Shown one piece after another: positions 26,773-38,524 of a DNA stretch of 64,000 nt. The position numbers were made by a program, and so were the translations under genes. Location of the stretch: positions 92,669 through 156,668 of the forward strand of contig NZ_FOSQ01000014.1 in assembly GCF_900114315.1 (NCBI RefSeq), in the 5' to 3' direction. Positions within the stretch are counted from its first letter, which is position 1. Every line of letters starts with the position of its first letter. A model generated the notes under the pieces. It did not search any database, was not told the DNA's origin, and saw nothing but the letters and a program-made list of their open reading frames with translations. Origin of the DNA: Falsiroseomonas stagni DSM 19981 (GTDB taxonomy: Bacteria; Pseudomonadota; Alphaproteobacteria; Acetobacterales; Acetobacteraceae).

Positions 26773-28017
26773 TCAGAGAAAGCGTTCCGCGCGATAGGGC
26801 TCCGGCGGGAGGAAGGTCGCGTCGCCGGTCATCATTTCCGCCAGCAGCCGCCCCGTGGTCGGCCCCAGCGTCAGCCCCTGATGCGCATGGCCGAAGGCGC
26901 ACCAGGCGCCCGGCTGGCCCGGCAGCGCGCCGATGACCGGCAGCATGTCCGGCATGCAGGGCCGCGTGCCCATCCAGGGCGTCGCCTCCACGCGATCGGC
27001 CAGCGGCAGCAGGCCCCGCGCGACGGGCTCCGCCTGGTCCAGCTGCACCGGCGTCGGCGGCGCGTCGGGGGCGGCGAATTCCGCGCCCGTGGTCAGCCGG
27101 ATGCCGGCCCGCATGGGCGCCAGCAGGAAGCCGCTCGGCGTATCCAGGATGGGGCGGTGCAGCACCGCATTGCCGCGCATCCGATAGTGCATGTGGTAGC
27201 CGCGCTTGCCGAACAGCGGCGGCGCATAGCCCAACTTCCGCGTGACCATCGTGGCGGAAGCGCCGAGCGCGATGACGACCTCCGCCGCCTCCACCACCCC
27301 TTCCGCCGTCATCACCCGCCAGCCCGCGCCCGCGCGTTCCAGCGTCATCGCATCGCCGTTCACGAAGCGCCCGCCAGCCTCCGCGAAGCGGGCGGCATAG
27401 GCCAGCACCAGCGCCTGCGGATCGCTGACCGAGAGCGGATCGGTCCAGTGGATCGCGCCCGCGCGCCCGACCATCAGATGCGGCTCCGCCGCCGCCAGGC
27501 CCTGGCGATCCAGCGCGACGCAGTTCACGCCATGCTCCGCCCGCGCGCGCTCCGCCTGGCGCAGCGCCGCCTCCATCCCCGAATCGTCGCCATACAGCCG
27601 CATCCAGCCGATCGGCCGCAGCAGCGCCATCGCCGGCGTGTCGCGCGCGAGCGCCAGATGCTCATCGAGGCAGGTCTCGATCAGCGCCGCATGGGCCGCC
27701 GCCGCCCTTTCGTAGCGCGCGGGCTCCGAATGCCACCAGTACTGCAGCAGGGGCGATGCGAAGCCCGGCAGTGCGCGCCAGTGGTAGCGGGCCTCGATCG
27801 CGCGGTTGCCGGCGATGCGCAGGATCTCCCGCGCCTCCCGCGGGAAGGCGTGCGGGAACACGGCCTCCCGCTGGATCAGCCCGCCATTGCCGAAGGAGGC
27901 CCCCTCCCCCGGCCCCTGCCGATCCACCAGCACCACATCCCGCCCGCGCCGCGCCAGGTGCAGCGCGACGGAGACACCGACCATGCCGGCGCCCAGCACC
28001 AGGACCGATGAACTCAT
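26773..28017 (-). CDS. FAD-dependent D-amino-acid-dehydrogenase-like oxidoreductase (DAO family)
   Basis: 414 aa. The FAD-binding motif VLGAGMVGVSVALHLARRG is at the N-terminus, then DRQGPGEGASFGNGGLIQ, a DadA-type block. The C-terminal WMGTRPCMPDMLPVIGALP and FGHAHQGLTLGPTTGRLLA are strongly DadA-like. It would oxidise an amine or amino acid and pass electrons to the membrane quinone pool. It is the last gene of the minus-strand operon that begins with the amidohydrolase at 32415, 18 bases after the SBP gene. Confidence 0.9.
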   Translation of the reverse strand: MSSSVLVLGAGMVGVSVALHLARRGRDVVLVDRQGPGEGASFGNGGLIQREAVFPHAFPREAREILRIAGNRAIEARYHWRALPGFASPLLQYWWHSEPARYERAAAAHAALIETCLDEHLALARDTPAMALLRPIGWMRLYGDDSGMEAALRQAERARAEHGVNCVALDRQGLAAAEPHLMVGRAGAIHWTDPLSVSDPQALVLAYAARFAEAGGRFVNGDAMTLERAGAGWRVMTAEGVVEAAEVVIALGASATMVTRKLGYAPPLFGKRGYHMHYRMRGNAVLHRPILDTPSGFLLAPMRAGIRLTTGAEFAAPDAPPTPVQLDQAEPVARGLLPLADRVEATPWMGTRPCMPDMLPVIGALPGQPGAWCAFGHAHQGLTLGPTTGRLLAEMMTGDATFLPPEPYRAERFL

Positions 28018-28035
28018 CGCCGGGGACCCATCGCC

Positions 28036-29616
28036 TCAGCGGGCGGGGCGTGCGTGTACCGCCACCACCTGCTCATCCATCCGCGGGGTGTAGGTGATGC
28101 TGCGGCGCGTCCCGATCACCGTCATCTGCACATAGAGGGGGATCTGCACCTGCATCGCCTCGACATCCTGCATCATCGCCCGCAGCGCCGCCTCCCGCCC
28201 CGCATCCATCCGCACCATCACCTCCCGGATCCGCGCATCCAGCGCGGGGTCGCTGAACCCCGCGCGGTTGGCGCCGCCCAGAAGCCCCGTCGGCTCCCGC
28301 GTATGGAAGGAGGTGGAGAGCACATAGGAGGCATCGCCGGAGGAGAAGGAGCGGCCGACGAAGTGCATCGGCAGGGTCACGCGCGCGGGGCGGATGCGCG
28401 GGAAGAAGACCGTGCTCGGCGTCACGTCCACATTCATCTTCAGCCCGGCACGGGACAGCATCTGCCCCACCGCCTGGCAGATGCGGGAATCATTGACGTA
28501 GCGGTCATTGCTGCAGGCGATGGTCAGCCCGAAGCCATCGGGATAGCCCGCCTCCGCCAGCAGGCGCCGCGCCGCCGCGGCATCGCCCGCGGGCACGCGC
28601 GCCGCCGGGTCGTAGCCGCCGAAGCCCTCCGGCGTCAGCTGGCCGGAGGCCACGGCCTGCCCTTCCATCACGCGGTCCACCAGCGCCGCGCGATCGATGG
28701 CGAGCGAGAGAGCCTGGCGCACCCGCACATCCGACAGCGGGTTCACCGGCAGCGGCTGTCCCGCGCCATCCACCGCCAGCGGCAGCGGGTCCCGCGCCAC
28801 ATTGAGCGAGAGATACATGATCCGGTCGGTCGGCCGCGCCGCGATGTTCACGCGCCCCTCCCGCCGCAGCCGCGCCACATCGCCCAGCGGCACATCCTCG
28901 ATCAGGTCGAAATCGCCGGCGAGCAGCCCCGCGAGCCGCGCTGCGTCATTCGCCACCACCCGGACATTCACCTGGCTCCAGGCCGGCTGCGTGCCGTGAT
29001 AGCCGGGGAAGCGTTCCAGCTGCATGCCGGATGGCGTGACGCCGCCGCCGACCACCCGGTAGGGGCCGGTGCCGATCGCCGCGCGCCCCGCGTTGAAATC
29101 CTGCGTGCTGGCCTGCGCGGCGGCGCGGGCGGAGACGATGAAGACATTCGTCATCTGCCCCGGGATCACCGGGTTGGGTTCGCTGGTGTGCAGCCTGACC
29201 GTCAGCGGGTCCACCACCTCCACCCGGCTGATCGTGCGCAGGTTGATGGTGTAGGGCCCGATGTTGCCCGGCACGTCCGGGATGCGGGCGATGGAGAAGG
29301 CGATGTCGTCCGCCGTGAAGGGCGTACCGTCATGGAACACGACGCCGGGGCGCAGCTTCAGCTCCCAGATCTGCGGCTCCACCGCGCGCCAGCTTTCGAC
29401 GGCGCCCGGCACCTGGCGGCTGTTCTCGTCGCGGCTGATGACGGTGTCGTAGATGTGCCGCGCGGCCGCCATGTTGGGGCCGTTGAAGAAGAAGTGCGGA
29501 TCGATCCCGAAGGTCGACTGCACCGCCATGGTCAGGGTCTGCGCGGGCGCGGCCTGCGGCAGGCCGATGGCGCCCAGCACGATCAGGCGGCGCAGCATGG
29601 TGGTCAGCTTGGGCAT
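28036..29616 (-). CDS. ABC transporter substrate-binding protein, SBP_bac_5 family (orphan)
   Basis: 526 aa, peptide/nickel-type periplasmic binding protein. The signal peptide (TTMLRRLIVLGAIGLPQAAPAQ) is followed by LTMAVQSTFGIDPH. Family blocks are WELKLRPGVVFHDGTPFTADD, GTGPYRV and VRQALSLAIDRAALVDRVMEG. ATG at 29616 is chosen because GGAGG lies seven bases upstream. No permease or ATPase genes are in this operon, so it must borrow a transporter; the DppBCDF-like genes at the left edge lack a binding protein inside the window, but that link is speculative. Confidence 0.92.
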   Translation of the reverse strand: MPKLTTMLRRLIVLGAIGLPQAAPAQTLTMAVQSTFGIDPHFFFNGPNMAAARHIYDTVISRDENSRQVPGAVESWRAVEPQIWELKLRPGVVFHDGTPFTADDIAFSIARIPDVPGNIGPYTINLRTISRVEVVDPLTVRLHTSEPNPVIPGQMTNVFIVSARAAAQASTQDFNAGRAAIGTGPYRVVGGGVTPSGMQLERFPGYHGTQPAWSQVNVRVVANDAARLAGLLAGDFDLIEDVPLGDVARLRREGRVNIAARPTDRIMYLSLNVARDPLPLAVDGAGQPLPVNPLSDVRVRQALSLAIDRAALVDRVMEGQAVASGQLTPEGFGGYDPAARVPAGDAAAARRLLAEAGYPDGFGLTIACSNDRYVNDSRICQAVGQMLSRAGLKMNVDVTPSTVFFPRIRPARVTLPMHFVGRSFSSGDASYVLSTSFHTREPTGLLGGANRAGFSDPALDARIREVMVRMDAGREAALRAMMQDVEAMQVQIPLYVQMTVIGTRRSITYTPRMDEQVVAVHARPAR

Positions 29617-29703
29617 GGGTGGCCTCCGGTCTGCCGGCCCAGGCATGACGCCCAGCGCCGGCCGCTGTCGAAAACCTTCGACGCTGCCGGCGACCCCGTC
29701 AAC

Positions 29704-30669
29704 TCAATCCGGGCGGATGCGTCCCTCCCGCACCACATCGGCCCAGCGTTGCAATTCGGATCGCACCGTGGCGGCGAAGGCGTCCTGCGGCCCGCCGGTC
29801 GGGCTCAGCCCCTGCGCCAGGATCGCCTGGCGCGTGGCGGGGCGGGACAGCCATTCGTTCAGCCCGCCATTGATCCGTGCCACCATCTCCGCCGGCAGCC
29901 CGGCCGGGCCATAGACGCCGTAGATGATGGTGTTGGTGGCCTGGGGATAGCCGGCTTCGGCCAGCGTCGGCACCTCCGGCAGGTCGGGCCAGCGCGGATC
30001 GGCCGTCACCGCCAGCAGGCGCAGCTGGCCCGCCCGCGCGAGCGGCATGGCGACGGCCACCGGCAGCACCATCGCCGCCAGGCGCCGTCCCATCAAATCC
30101 TGCAGCGCGGGCGCGGTGCCGCGATAGGGGATGTGGTTCAGCTCGATCCCCGCGGCCAGCATGAACAGCGCCATGGACATGTGCGGCGCCGTGCCATTCC
30201 CCGGCGATCCGTAGTCGAGGTCCCCCGGCCGCGCCTTGGCGAGGGCCACGAATTCCGCCACGTCCCGCGCCGGCAAATCGGGCCGCACCGCCAGCACGGA
30301 ATTGCCATCGGCGATGCGGATGATGGGGATGAACTGCCGCACCGGGTCGAAGGGCAGGTTCGGCATCAGCGGCGGGCTCATCACGAAATTCGCGCCCTGC
30401 ATAAGCAGCATCCGCCCGTCCGGCACGGCGCGCGCCACCGCGCCGGTGCCGATGACGCCGCTCGCCCCCGTGCGGTTCTCCACCACCACGGGCTGGCCGA
30501 GCAGGTCGGACAGGGTCGGCGCCAGCATCCGCGCCAGCACATCCTGCGCCGTGCTCGGCGTGACGGGCACCACCAGCGTCACGGGGCCATTGGGCTGGGA
30601 CTGCGCCAGCGCAGGCGTTGCCAGCAGGGCCGCGCCGGCGGCCAGCAGCCCGCGTCGCGTCTTGATCAT
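29704..30669 (-). CDS. Bug/TctC-family periplasmic solute-binding protein
   Basis: 321 aa. The signal peptide has TRRGLLAAGAALLATPALAQ. The first ligand loop is altered: VTLVVPVTPSTAQDVLAR in place of the usual V-P-F-P-P-G-G. Then come VVENRTGASGVIGTGAVA, LDYGSPGNGTAPHM, HIPYRGTAPALQDLMG and VPTLAEAGYPQ. The changed first loop (TPSTAQD) suggests a ligand different from that of the other four Bug proteins here. It lies between the SBP_bac_5 gene and a PBP2-like decarboxylase homologue in one operon. Confidence 0.92.
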   Translation of the reverse strand: MIKTRRGLLAAGAALLATPALAQSQPNGPVTLVVPVTPSTAQDVLARMLAPTLSDLLGQPVVVENRTGASGVIGTGAVARAVPDGRMLLMQGANFVMSPPLMPNLPFDPVRQFIPIIRIADGNSVLAVRPDLPARDVAEFVALAKARPGDLDYGSPGNGTAPHMSMALFMLAAGIELNHIPYRGTAPALQDLMGRRLAAMVLPVAVAMPLARAGQLRLLAVTADPRWPDLPEVPTLAEAGYPQATNTIIYGVYGPAGLPAEMVARINGGLNEWLSRPATRQAILAQGLSPTGGPQDAFAATVRSELQRWADVVREGRIRPD

Positions 30670-30692
30670 GGTTTCCTCCGGTCTCGTTCTTG

Positions 30693-31556
30693 TCAGTCCA
30701 GGCCGAGCGCGCGCGCCGGCGCGAAGACCTCCTCCGCCGTCACCGGCCGCGGCAGCAGCCCCTGCGCCAGGCAGGTCCGGATGATGTGCGCGATGGGCGC
30801 CTGCATCGCCTCCACGCCCATCGGCAGCATGTCGGGCCGGGCATCCGGCTTCGCCGCGCGCAGCGCCGCCATCAGCGCGGCGATCTCCGCCCGCCGCGCC
30901 GCCGCCACATCCTGCCGCACGACGAGGATGTGGTTGACGGGCACGATGCCGTGGCGCGCGAACCAGGCCCTCGCCGCTTCCTCAGGCTCCGTGATCACCG
31001 GCGCGAAGACCGGGTCGTCCGGCAGGTCATTGCCGAGGATCGCGGCATCGAGGTCACCGCGCCGCAGCAGATCCGGCAGGCTGCCCTCCGGCAGCGGCTC
31101 CACGAAATCAGGGTCCGCGTATTCCGCGACATGCGCGCCTTCCTGCGTCGCCCAGCGCATCGCCTGCGTCGGCAGGCCGGATTCCTCGGCCAGGATGGCG
31201 CGCACCCACATCCCCGTGGTCTGGGTATAGGCCCGCACGCCGACCCGCTTGCCCGCCAGGCCCGCCGGCGTCAGCTCCGGCCGGCTGGCCAGGCGGATGA
31301 TGCAGCGGTGCTGGAAACGCGCCGCCAGCGTCACCGGCAGCAGCACGATCGGCTTGTCGTAGGCGAAGGCCTGCAACGCGGTGACGATCGCCATCTCGCT
31401 GGCGTCGTAGCGGCCTTCCCGCGCCATGGGAGCGAAGGCGCGGTGGATGGGCTTCACCGCCTCGAAGCTCAGGGCCGTGCCATCCGGCAGCGCGCCGGCG
31501 GCCTTCAGCCCCGTGGTCAGGCGGCTGTCGGCGATGGCCAGGCGAAGGGCGTCCAT
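30693..31556 (-). CDS. PBP2-fold protein related to 4,5-dihydroxyphthalate decarboxylase
   Basis: 287 aa without a signal peptide. RYDASEMAIVTALQAFAYDKPIVLLPV resembles the D-x-S-E-M block of 4,5-dihydroxyphthalate decarboxylases. LAGKRVGVRAYTQTTGMWVRAILAEESG and MRWATQEGAHVAEY also fit that group. These enzymes share the fold of periplasmic binding proteins but act in the cytoplasm, removing a carboxyl group from an aromatic acid. No phthalate dioxygenase genes are in the window, so the substrate is uncertain. The gene starts one base after the amidohydrolase stop and is 23 bases from the downstream Bug gene. Confidence 0.78.
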   Translation of the reverse strand: MDALRLAIADSRLTTGLKAAGALPDGTALSFEAVKPIHRAFAPMAREGRYDASEMAIVTALQAFAYDKPIVLLPVTLAARFQHRCIIRLASRPELTPAGLAGKRVGVRAYTQTTGMWVRAILAEESGLPTQAMRWATQEGAHVAEYADPDFVEPLPEGSLPDLLRRGDLDAAILGNDLPDDPVFAPVITEPEEAARAWFARHGIVPVNHILVVRQDVAAARRAEIAALMAALRAAKPDARPDMLPMGVEAMQAPIAHIIRTCLAQGLLPRPVTAEEVFAPARALGLD

Positions 31557-31557
31557 C

Positions 31558-32415
31558 TCAAGCCCCCTTGAGCGCGGGGTAGACGCGCTGCGCGGTGCCG
31601 CCCAGGATCATGTCCCGGTCGGCCGCCGACAGGCTTTCCAGCGCCGCCAGGCTGCGTTCCAGCAGATGCGGCAGCCCGCCCGCATGGGCCGGGAAATTCG
31701 ACCCCCACATGATCCGCCCCGCCCCGAAGCGCGCCAGCAATTCCGCCATCAGCGCGGCGGGGGTGGAGGCGCCCTCCCGCGCCAGGTCCAGCGCCCGCGT
31801 CGTCAGCTTCAGCACCACCTGCGGATAGGAGGCGAGGTCGAAAAGGGCGGATGCCCTGGCATAGGGCGGGCCATCGGCCAGTTCCGGCCGCGCCAGGTGG
31901 TCCAGCAGCACCGTCACGCCGGGGAAGCGGTCCATCATCGCGCGCAGCGCCGGAATGCCCTTGGCCGTCATCTGCATGGCGATCGGCAGGCCGAGTGCCT
32001 CCGCCGCCGCCCAGCCGGCATGGCCGCGCGGATCGTCGATCCATCCGGCCTGGCCCGGCATGGTCGTGCCCGTGGTGAACAGGCGCAGGCCGGCGAAACC
32101 CAGCCCGTGCCAGTGATGGATGCGCTCCACCGCATCCGCCGCCAGGATGTCGACGGAAAACACCCCCACCAGGCGGTCGCGATGCGGCGCGATGGAATCG
32201 GCGACGCAGGAATTGTCGTGGCCATAGGCGGTGGAGGCCTGCACCACCACGGCCTTGGCGACCCCCGCCGCCTCCATGGCGGCGAGCAACCCCCCCACCT
32301 CCACCGGCCGTTCCGCCGACCAGTCGGACTGCTTGCCCCCGAGCGGCGCCGTCGGGTAGCGCACCCGGTCGGTGGAGATGACGTGCGTATGGGTGTCGAT
32401 GATGAGGCCTGGCAT
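31558..32415 (-). CDS. Amidohydrolase family protein (amidohydrolase-2, LigI/ACMSD-like)
   Basis: 285 aa, TIM-barrel hydrolase. The metal-binding H-x-H is in LIIDTHTHVIS; other likely ligands or active-site groups are VVQAS, LLDHLARPE (His) and MWGSNFPAH (the N-x-x-x-x-H end block of the family, where many members have Asp). Relatives are lactonases (LigI) and decarboxylases of aromatic degradation. It is the first gene of the five-gene minus-strand operon ending with the DadA-like oxidase. It is divergent from the tandem-HTH LysR gene, which probably controls it. Confidence 0.87.
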   Translation of the reverse strand: MPGLIIDTHTHVISTDRVRYPTAPLGGKQSDWSAERPVEVGGLLAAMEAAGVAKAVVVQASTAYGHDNSCVADSIAPHRDRLVGVFSVDILAADAVERIHHWHGLGFAGLRLFTTGTTMPGQAGWIDDPRGHAGWAAAEALGLPIAMQMTAKGIPALRAMMDRFPGVTVLLDHLARPELADGPPYARASALFDLASYPQVVLKLTTRALDLAREGASTPAALMAELLARFGAGRIMWGSNFPAHAGGLPHLLERSLAALESLSAADRDMILGGTAQRVYPALKGA

Positions 32416-32498
32416 GCGTTTCCCCTTTGCCCCAGCCTGCCCGCCCCTTGTCGTCGCCGCTACGCAAGATCGTCGCTGCGGGTCATAAGCTCCGGGCT

Positions 32499-33686
32499 AT
32501 GACCCCCACCCCGCCCCGGCTCCGGGATATCGAGGCGTTCATGGCGGTGGCGGAGGGCGCCAGCCTCGGCGCCGCCGCCCGCCGCCTCGGCCTCTCCCAG
32601 CCCGCCCTCAGCCAGGCCATCGACCGGCTGGAAGCGGCGGTCGGGCAGACGCTGCTGCGGCGCGGCCCCCGCGGCAGCTTTCCCGCGGAACCCGGCGCCC
32701 GCTTCCTCGCGCGCTGCCGGCGCATGATGGGCCAGGTGCAGGCGGGGCTCGCGGCCTGCCGCAGCACGGCGCGCACCGGCCTGCTGACGGACACCGCCAT
32801 CGAGACGCATCGCGCCATCGTCCGCGCCGGCAGCTTCTCCGCCGCCGCCAGGCTGCGCGGCGTTTCCCTGCCGACGCTGGCGCGCACCGCGCGGGGGCTG
32901 GAAGCCGCGCTCGGCGTGCCGCTCTACCGCCGCGCCGCGGATGGCATGGTGCCGCTGCCCGGCGGGGTGGAACTCGGCCGCCGCTTCGCCCTGGCGGCGG
33001 CGGAGCTGGAGCAGGGCCTGGCGGAGCTGGCGGCCAGCGGCCGGGTGGAATGGTTCCGCCTGGGCACCCTGCCCATGCTGCCGCAGGACGAACTCGCCGC
33101 CGCCATCGCCACGCTCGGTCCCATGCCCGCGCTGCGCGTCACGCTGCGGGACGGCACCCATGCCGCGCTGCTGGACCAGCTTCGCCACGGCGCGCTGGAC
33201 GCCATCCTGGGCGCGCTGCGGAACCCCGCCCCGGCCGAGGAGGTGGAGGAGCAGGTCCTGGCGCCCGACCCCTTCGTGATCGCCGCCGCCGCCACCCATC
33301 CCCTGGCGCGGGGCGAGGTCCCGAGCCCCGCGGCCCTGGCCGCCCAGGATTGGGTGCTGCCGGAGCCCGGCCTGCCACGGCGCGCGACGGCGGAGGCGAT
33401 CCTCGCCACCCTGCCCCAGCGCCCCCGCCTGGCGATGGAGACCAATTCCCCCCACGCCACCATCGCCCTGCTGCGCCGGACCCGGGCGCTGGCGCTGCTG
33501 TCCCGCCGCCAGATCGCCGCCGCGCCGGGGCTGGCGGCGCTGCCGGTCGCCCCATTCGGCCCGCCCCGCGCCATCGGCCTGACCACACGGCGGGACTGGC
33601 TGCCCACCCCCGGCCAGCGCGCGGTGCTGGACGCGCTGCGCCAGGCCTTCGCGGCCCTCAGCTCTGCCGGCGAAGACTCCGCGTGA
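32499..33686 (+). CDS. LysR-type transcriptional regulator with two N-terminal winged HTH domains
   Basis: 395 aa, longer than the usual 290-330. The first LysR helix-turn-helix is at residues 8-66 (FMAVAEGASLGAAARRLG, SQPALSQAIDRLE). A second, related one lies at residues 97-156 (HRAIVRAGSFSAAARLRG, LPTLARTARGLEAALGVPLYRR). A shortened LysR substrate-binding domain follows from about residue 183. The ATG at 32499 is the first start that gives the domain. It is divergent from the amidohydrolase operon across 83 bases, which include a direct repeat TCGTCGC (32451-32457 and 32470-32476). It probably regulates that operon. Confidence 0.88.
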   Translation: MTPTPPRLRDIEAFMAVAEGASLGAAARRLGLSQPALSQAIDRLEAAVGQTLLRRGPRGSFPAEPGARFLARCRRMMGQVQAGLAACRSTARTGLLTDTAIETHRAIVRAGSFSAAARLRGVSLPTLARTARGLEAALGVPLYRRAADGMVPLPGGVELGRRFALAAAELEQGLAELAASGRVEWFRLGTLPMLPQDELAAAIATLGPMPALRVTLRDGTHAALLDQLRHGALDAILGALRNPAPAEEVEEQVLAPDPFVIAAAATHPLARGEVPSPAALAAQDWVLPEPGLPRRATAEAILATLPQRPRLAMETNSPHATIALLRRTRALALLSRRQIAAAPGLAALPVAPFGPPRAIGLTTRRDWLPTPGQRAVLDALRQAFAALSSAGEDSA

Positions 33687-34107
33687 AGCGGGCGCCGCTT
33701 TCCGCGAAGCCGGTGGCGGCGCAGAAGCCCTGCATCGCCGCCCCGGCCTCCGCCAGCGCCATTTCCAGCGCCCCGCAGCCGGCGCTGCGCGCGGCCTGGG
33801 CGGCGGCCTTCACCAGGAGCCGCCCGATGCCCCGCCGCCGGCTGTCCTGCCCCACCAGCAGCAGCGTCACCTGCGCCACCGGCCGATCCTCCAGCAGCGA
33901 CGGGTACCAATGCAGCGCGATGACGCCACTCGGCGGCCCCCATTCCTGCGCGATCAGCACCGTGCCCGGGCCCTGGCGCAGCGCCTCCAGCCGCGTGGCG
34001 ATGACGCGCCCCGCGCTGGCCTGGCCCGCCTCCGTCAGCAATTCCGCGAGCCCCGGCGCATCCGCCGCCGTCGCGGCCCGGATCTCAAGCCCATACCGGG
34101 ATGTCAT
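33658..34107 (-). CDS. GNAT-family N-acetyltransferase
   Basis: 149 aa. The GNAT fold shows as EIRAATAADAPGLAELL at the N-terminus and the acetyl-CoA loop LLVGQDSRRRGIGRLLV (R/Q-x-x-G-x-G/A type). FCAATGFAESGARFTRSL makes up the C-terminal strand. It acetylates an amine substrate that cannot be named. ATG at 34107 begins the domain. Its 3' end overlaps the LysR gene by 29 bases, in convergent orientation. Confidence 0.88.
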   Translation of the reverse strand: MTSRYGLEIRAATAADAPGLAELLTEAGQASAGRVIATRLEALRQGPGTVLIAQEWGPPSGVIALHWYPSLLEDRPVAQVTLLLVGQDSRRRGIGRLLVKAAAQAARSAGCGALEMALAEAGAAMQGFCAATGFAESGARFTRSLRRQS

Positions 34108-34223
34108 GCGCCCTTCTCCCCCGCCGCCGCGCCGGACGCCGGATGGCGCGCCCCTTTCACGTTGACGCCGCCGGCGGCCCCATGCCACGGGCGCAGCACG
34201 ATCACCGCGAAGGCCCTCCCCCG

Positions 34224-34649
34224 ATGCACCGTCCGCTGCTGCTGGCCTGCCTGTTCCTCGCCAACGCCCCGGCCCTGGCGGCCGATCTCGTCGTGAACGT
34301 CGCCAATATCCGCTCCGCGGACGGCACCATCGGCTGCGCGCTGCACAGCGCCGACCGCGGCGGCTTCCCCGGGGATGCGGCCGGCGCCGTGCTGCGATCC
34401 GCGCCGGCCAATCCCGCGGGCGTGCGGTGCCGCTTCGACGGCATCGCCCCCGGCACCTATGCGGTCGCCGTCTCCCACGACGCCAACAACAACGGCCGCA
34501 TCGACACCAACTTCTTCGGCATCCCGACCGAGGATTGGGGCGTCTCCAACAACATCCGCCCCGGGATGCGCGCGCCCCGCTTCGACGAGGCCGCGATCCA
34601 GGTCACGGAAGGCCCGCCCCGCACCATCGAGGTGCGGCTGGGCCGCTGA
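34224..34649 (+). CDS. DUF2141 family secreted protein
   Basis: 141 aa with a clear signal peptide (LLLACLFLANAPALAA). The mature part has the DUF2141 pattern: LVVNVANIRSADGTIGCALH, GIAPGTYAVAVSHDANNNGRIDTNFFGIPTE, then WGVSNN. The acidic N-x-N-G-x-x-D segment looks like a calcium-type turn, and the fold is Ig-like. Function unknown; it acts in the periplasm or outside. It converges on gyrB across a short hairpin. Upstream, the divergent GNAT gene leaves about 115 bases. Confidence 0.85.
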   Translation: MHRPLLLACLFLANAPALAADLVVNVANIRSADGTIGCALHSADRGGFPGDAAGAVLRSAPANPAGVRCRFDGIAPGTYAVAVSHDANNNGRIDTNFFGIPTEDWGVSNNIRPGMRAPRFDEAAIQVTEGPPRTIEVRLGR

Positions 34650-34656
34650 AGCGGCC
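34641..34656. terminator. Short hairpin between convergent DUF2141 and gyrB genes
   Basis: Perfect arms GGCCGC and GCGGCC with a four-base loop TGAA that contains the stop codon of the DUF2141 gene. It ends two bases before the gyrB stop. It could act on transcripts from both sides. There is no T-run, so confidence is modest. Confidence 0.4.
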
Positions 34657-34657
34657 C

Positions 34658-38424
<3,767 letters not shown>

Positions 38425-38524
38425 CTCGGCCAGGGGACCGGCTGACGGGTCGGGAAGGGCGGCCAGGGACCTGTTCCGGTGAAGGGACGCGACTGGCGGG
38501 ATTAGGGCGAACGAAGCCGGAACG

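Noticed and set aside
29667..29682. Inverted repeat GTCGAA/TTCGAC between the Bug and SBP_bac_5 genes as a terminator.
   Set aside because: Only 6-bp arms, no T-run, and it lies within an operon; too weak to call.
28054..31230. Long plus-strand open frame opposite the SBP_bac_5, Bug and PBP2-like genes.
   Set aside because: Same reason: compositionally biased antisense shadow of three well-supported genes.
32451..32476. Direct repeat TCGTCGC as a LysR box.
   Set aside because: It lacks the T-N11-A inverted-repeat form of LysR sites, so I mention it only as a clue and not as a called operator.
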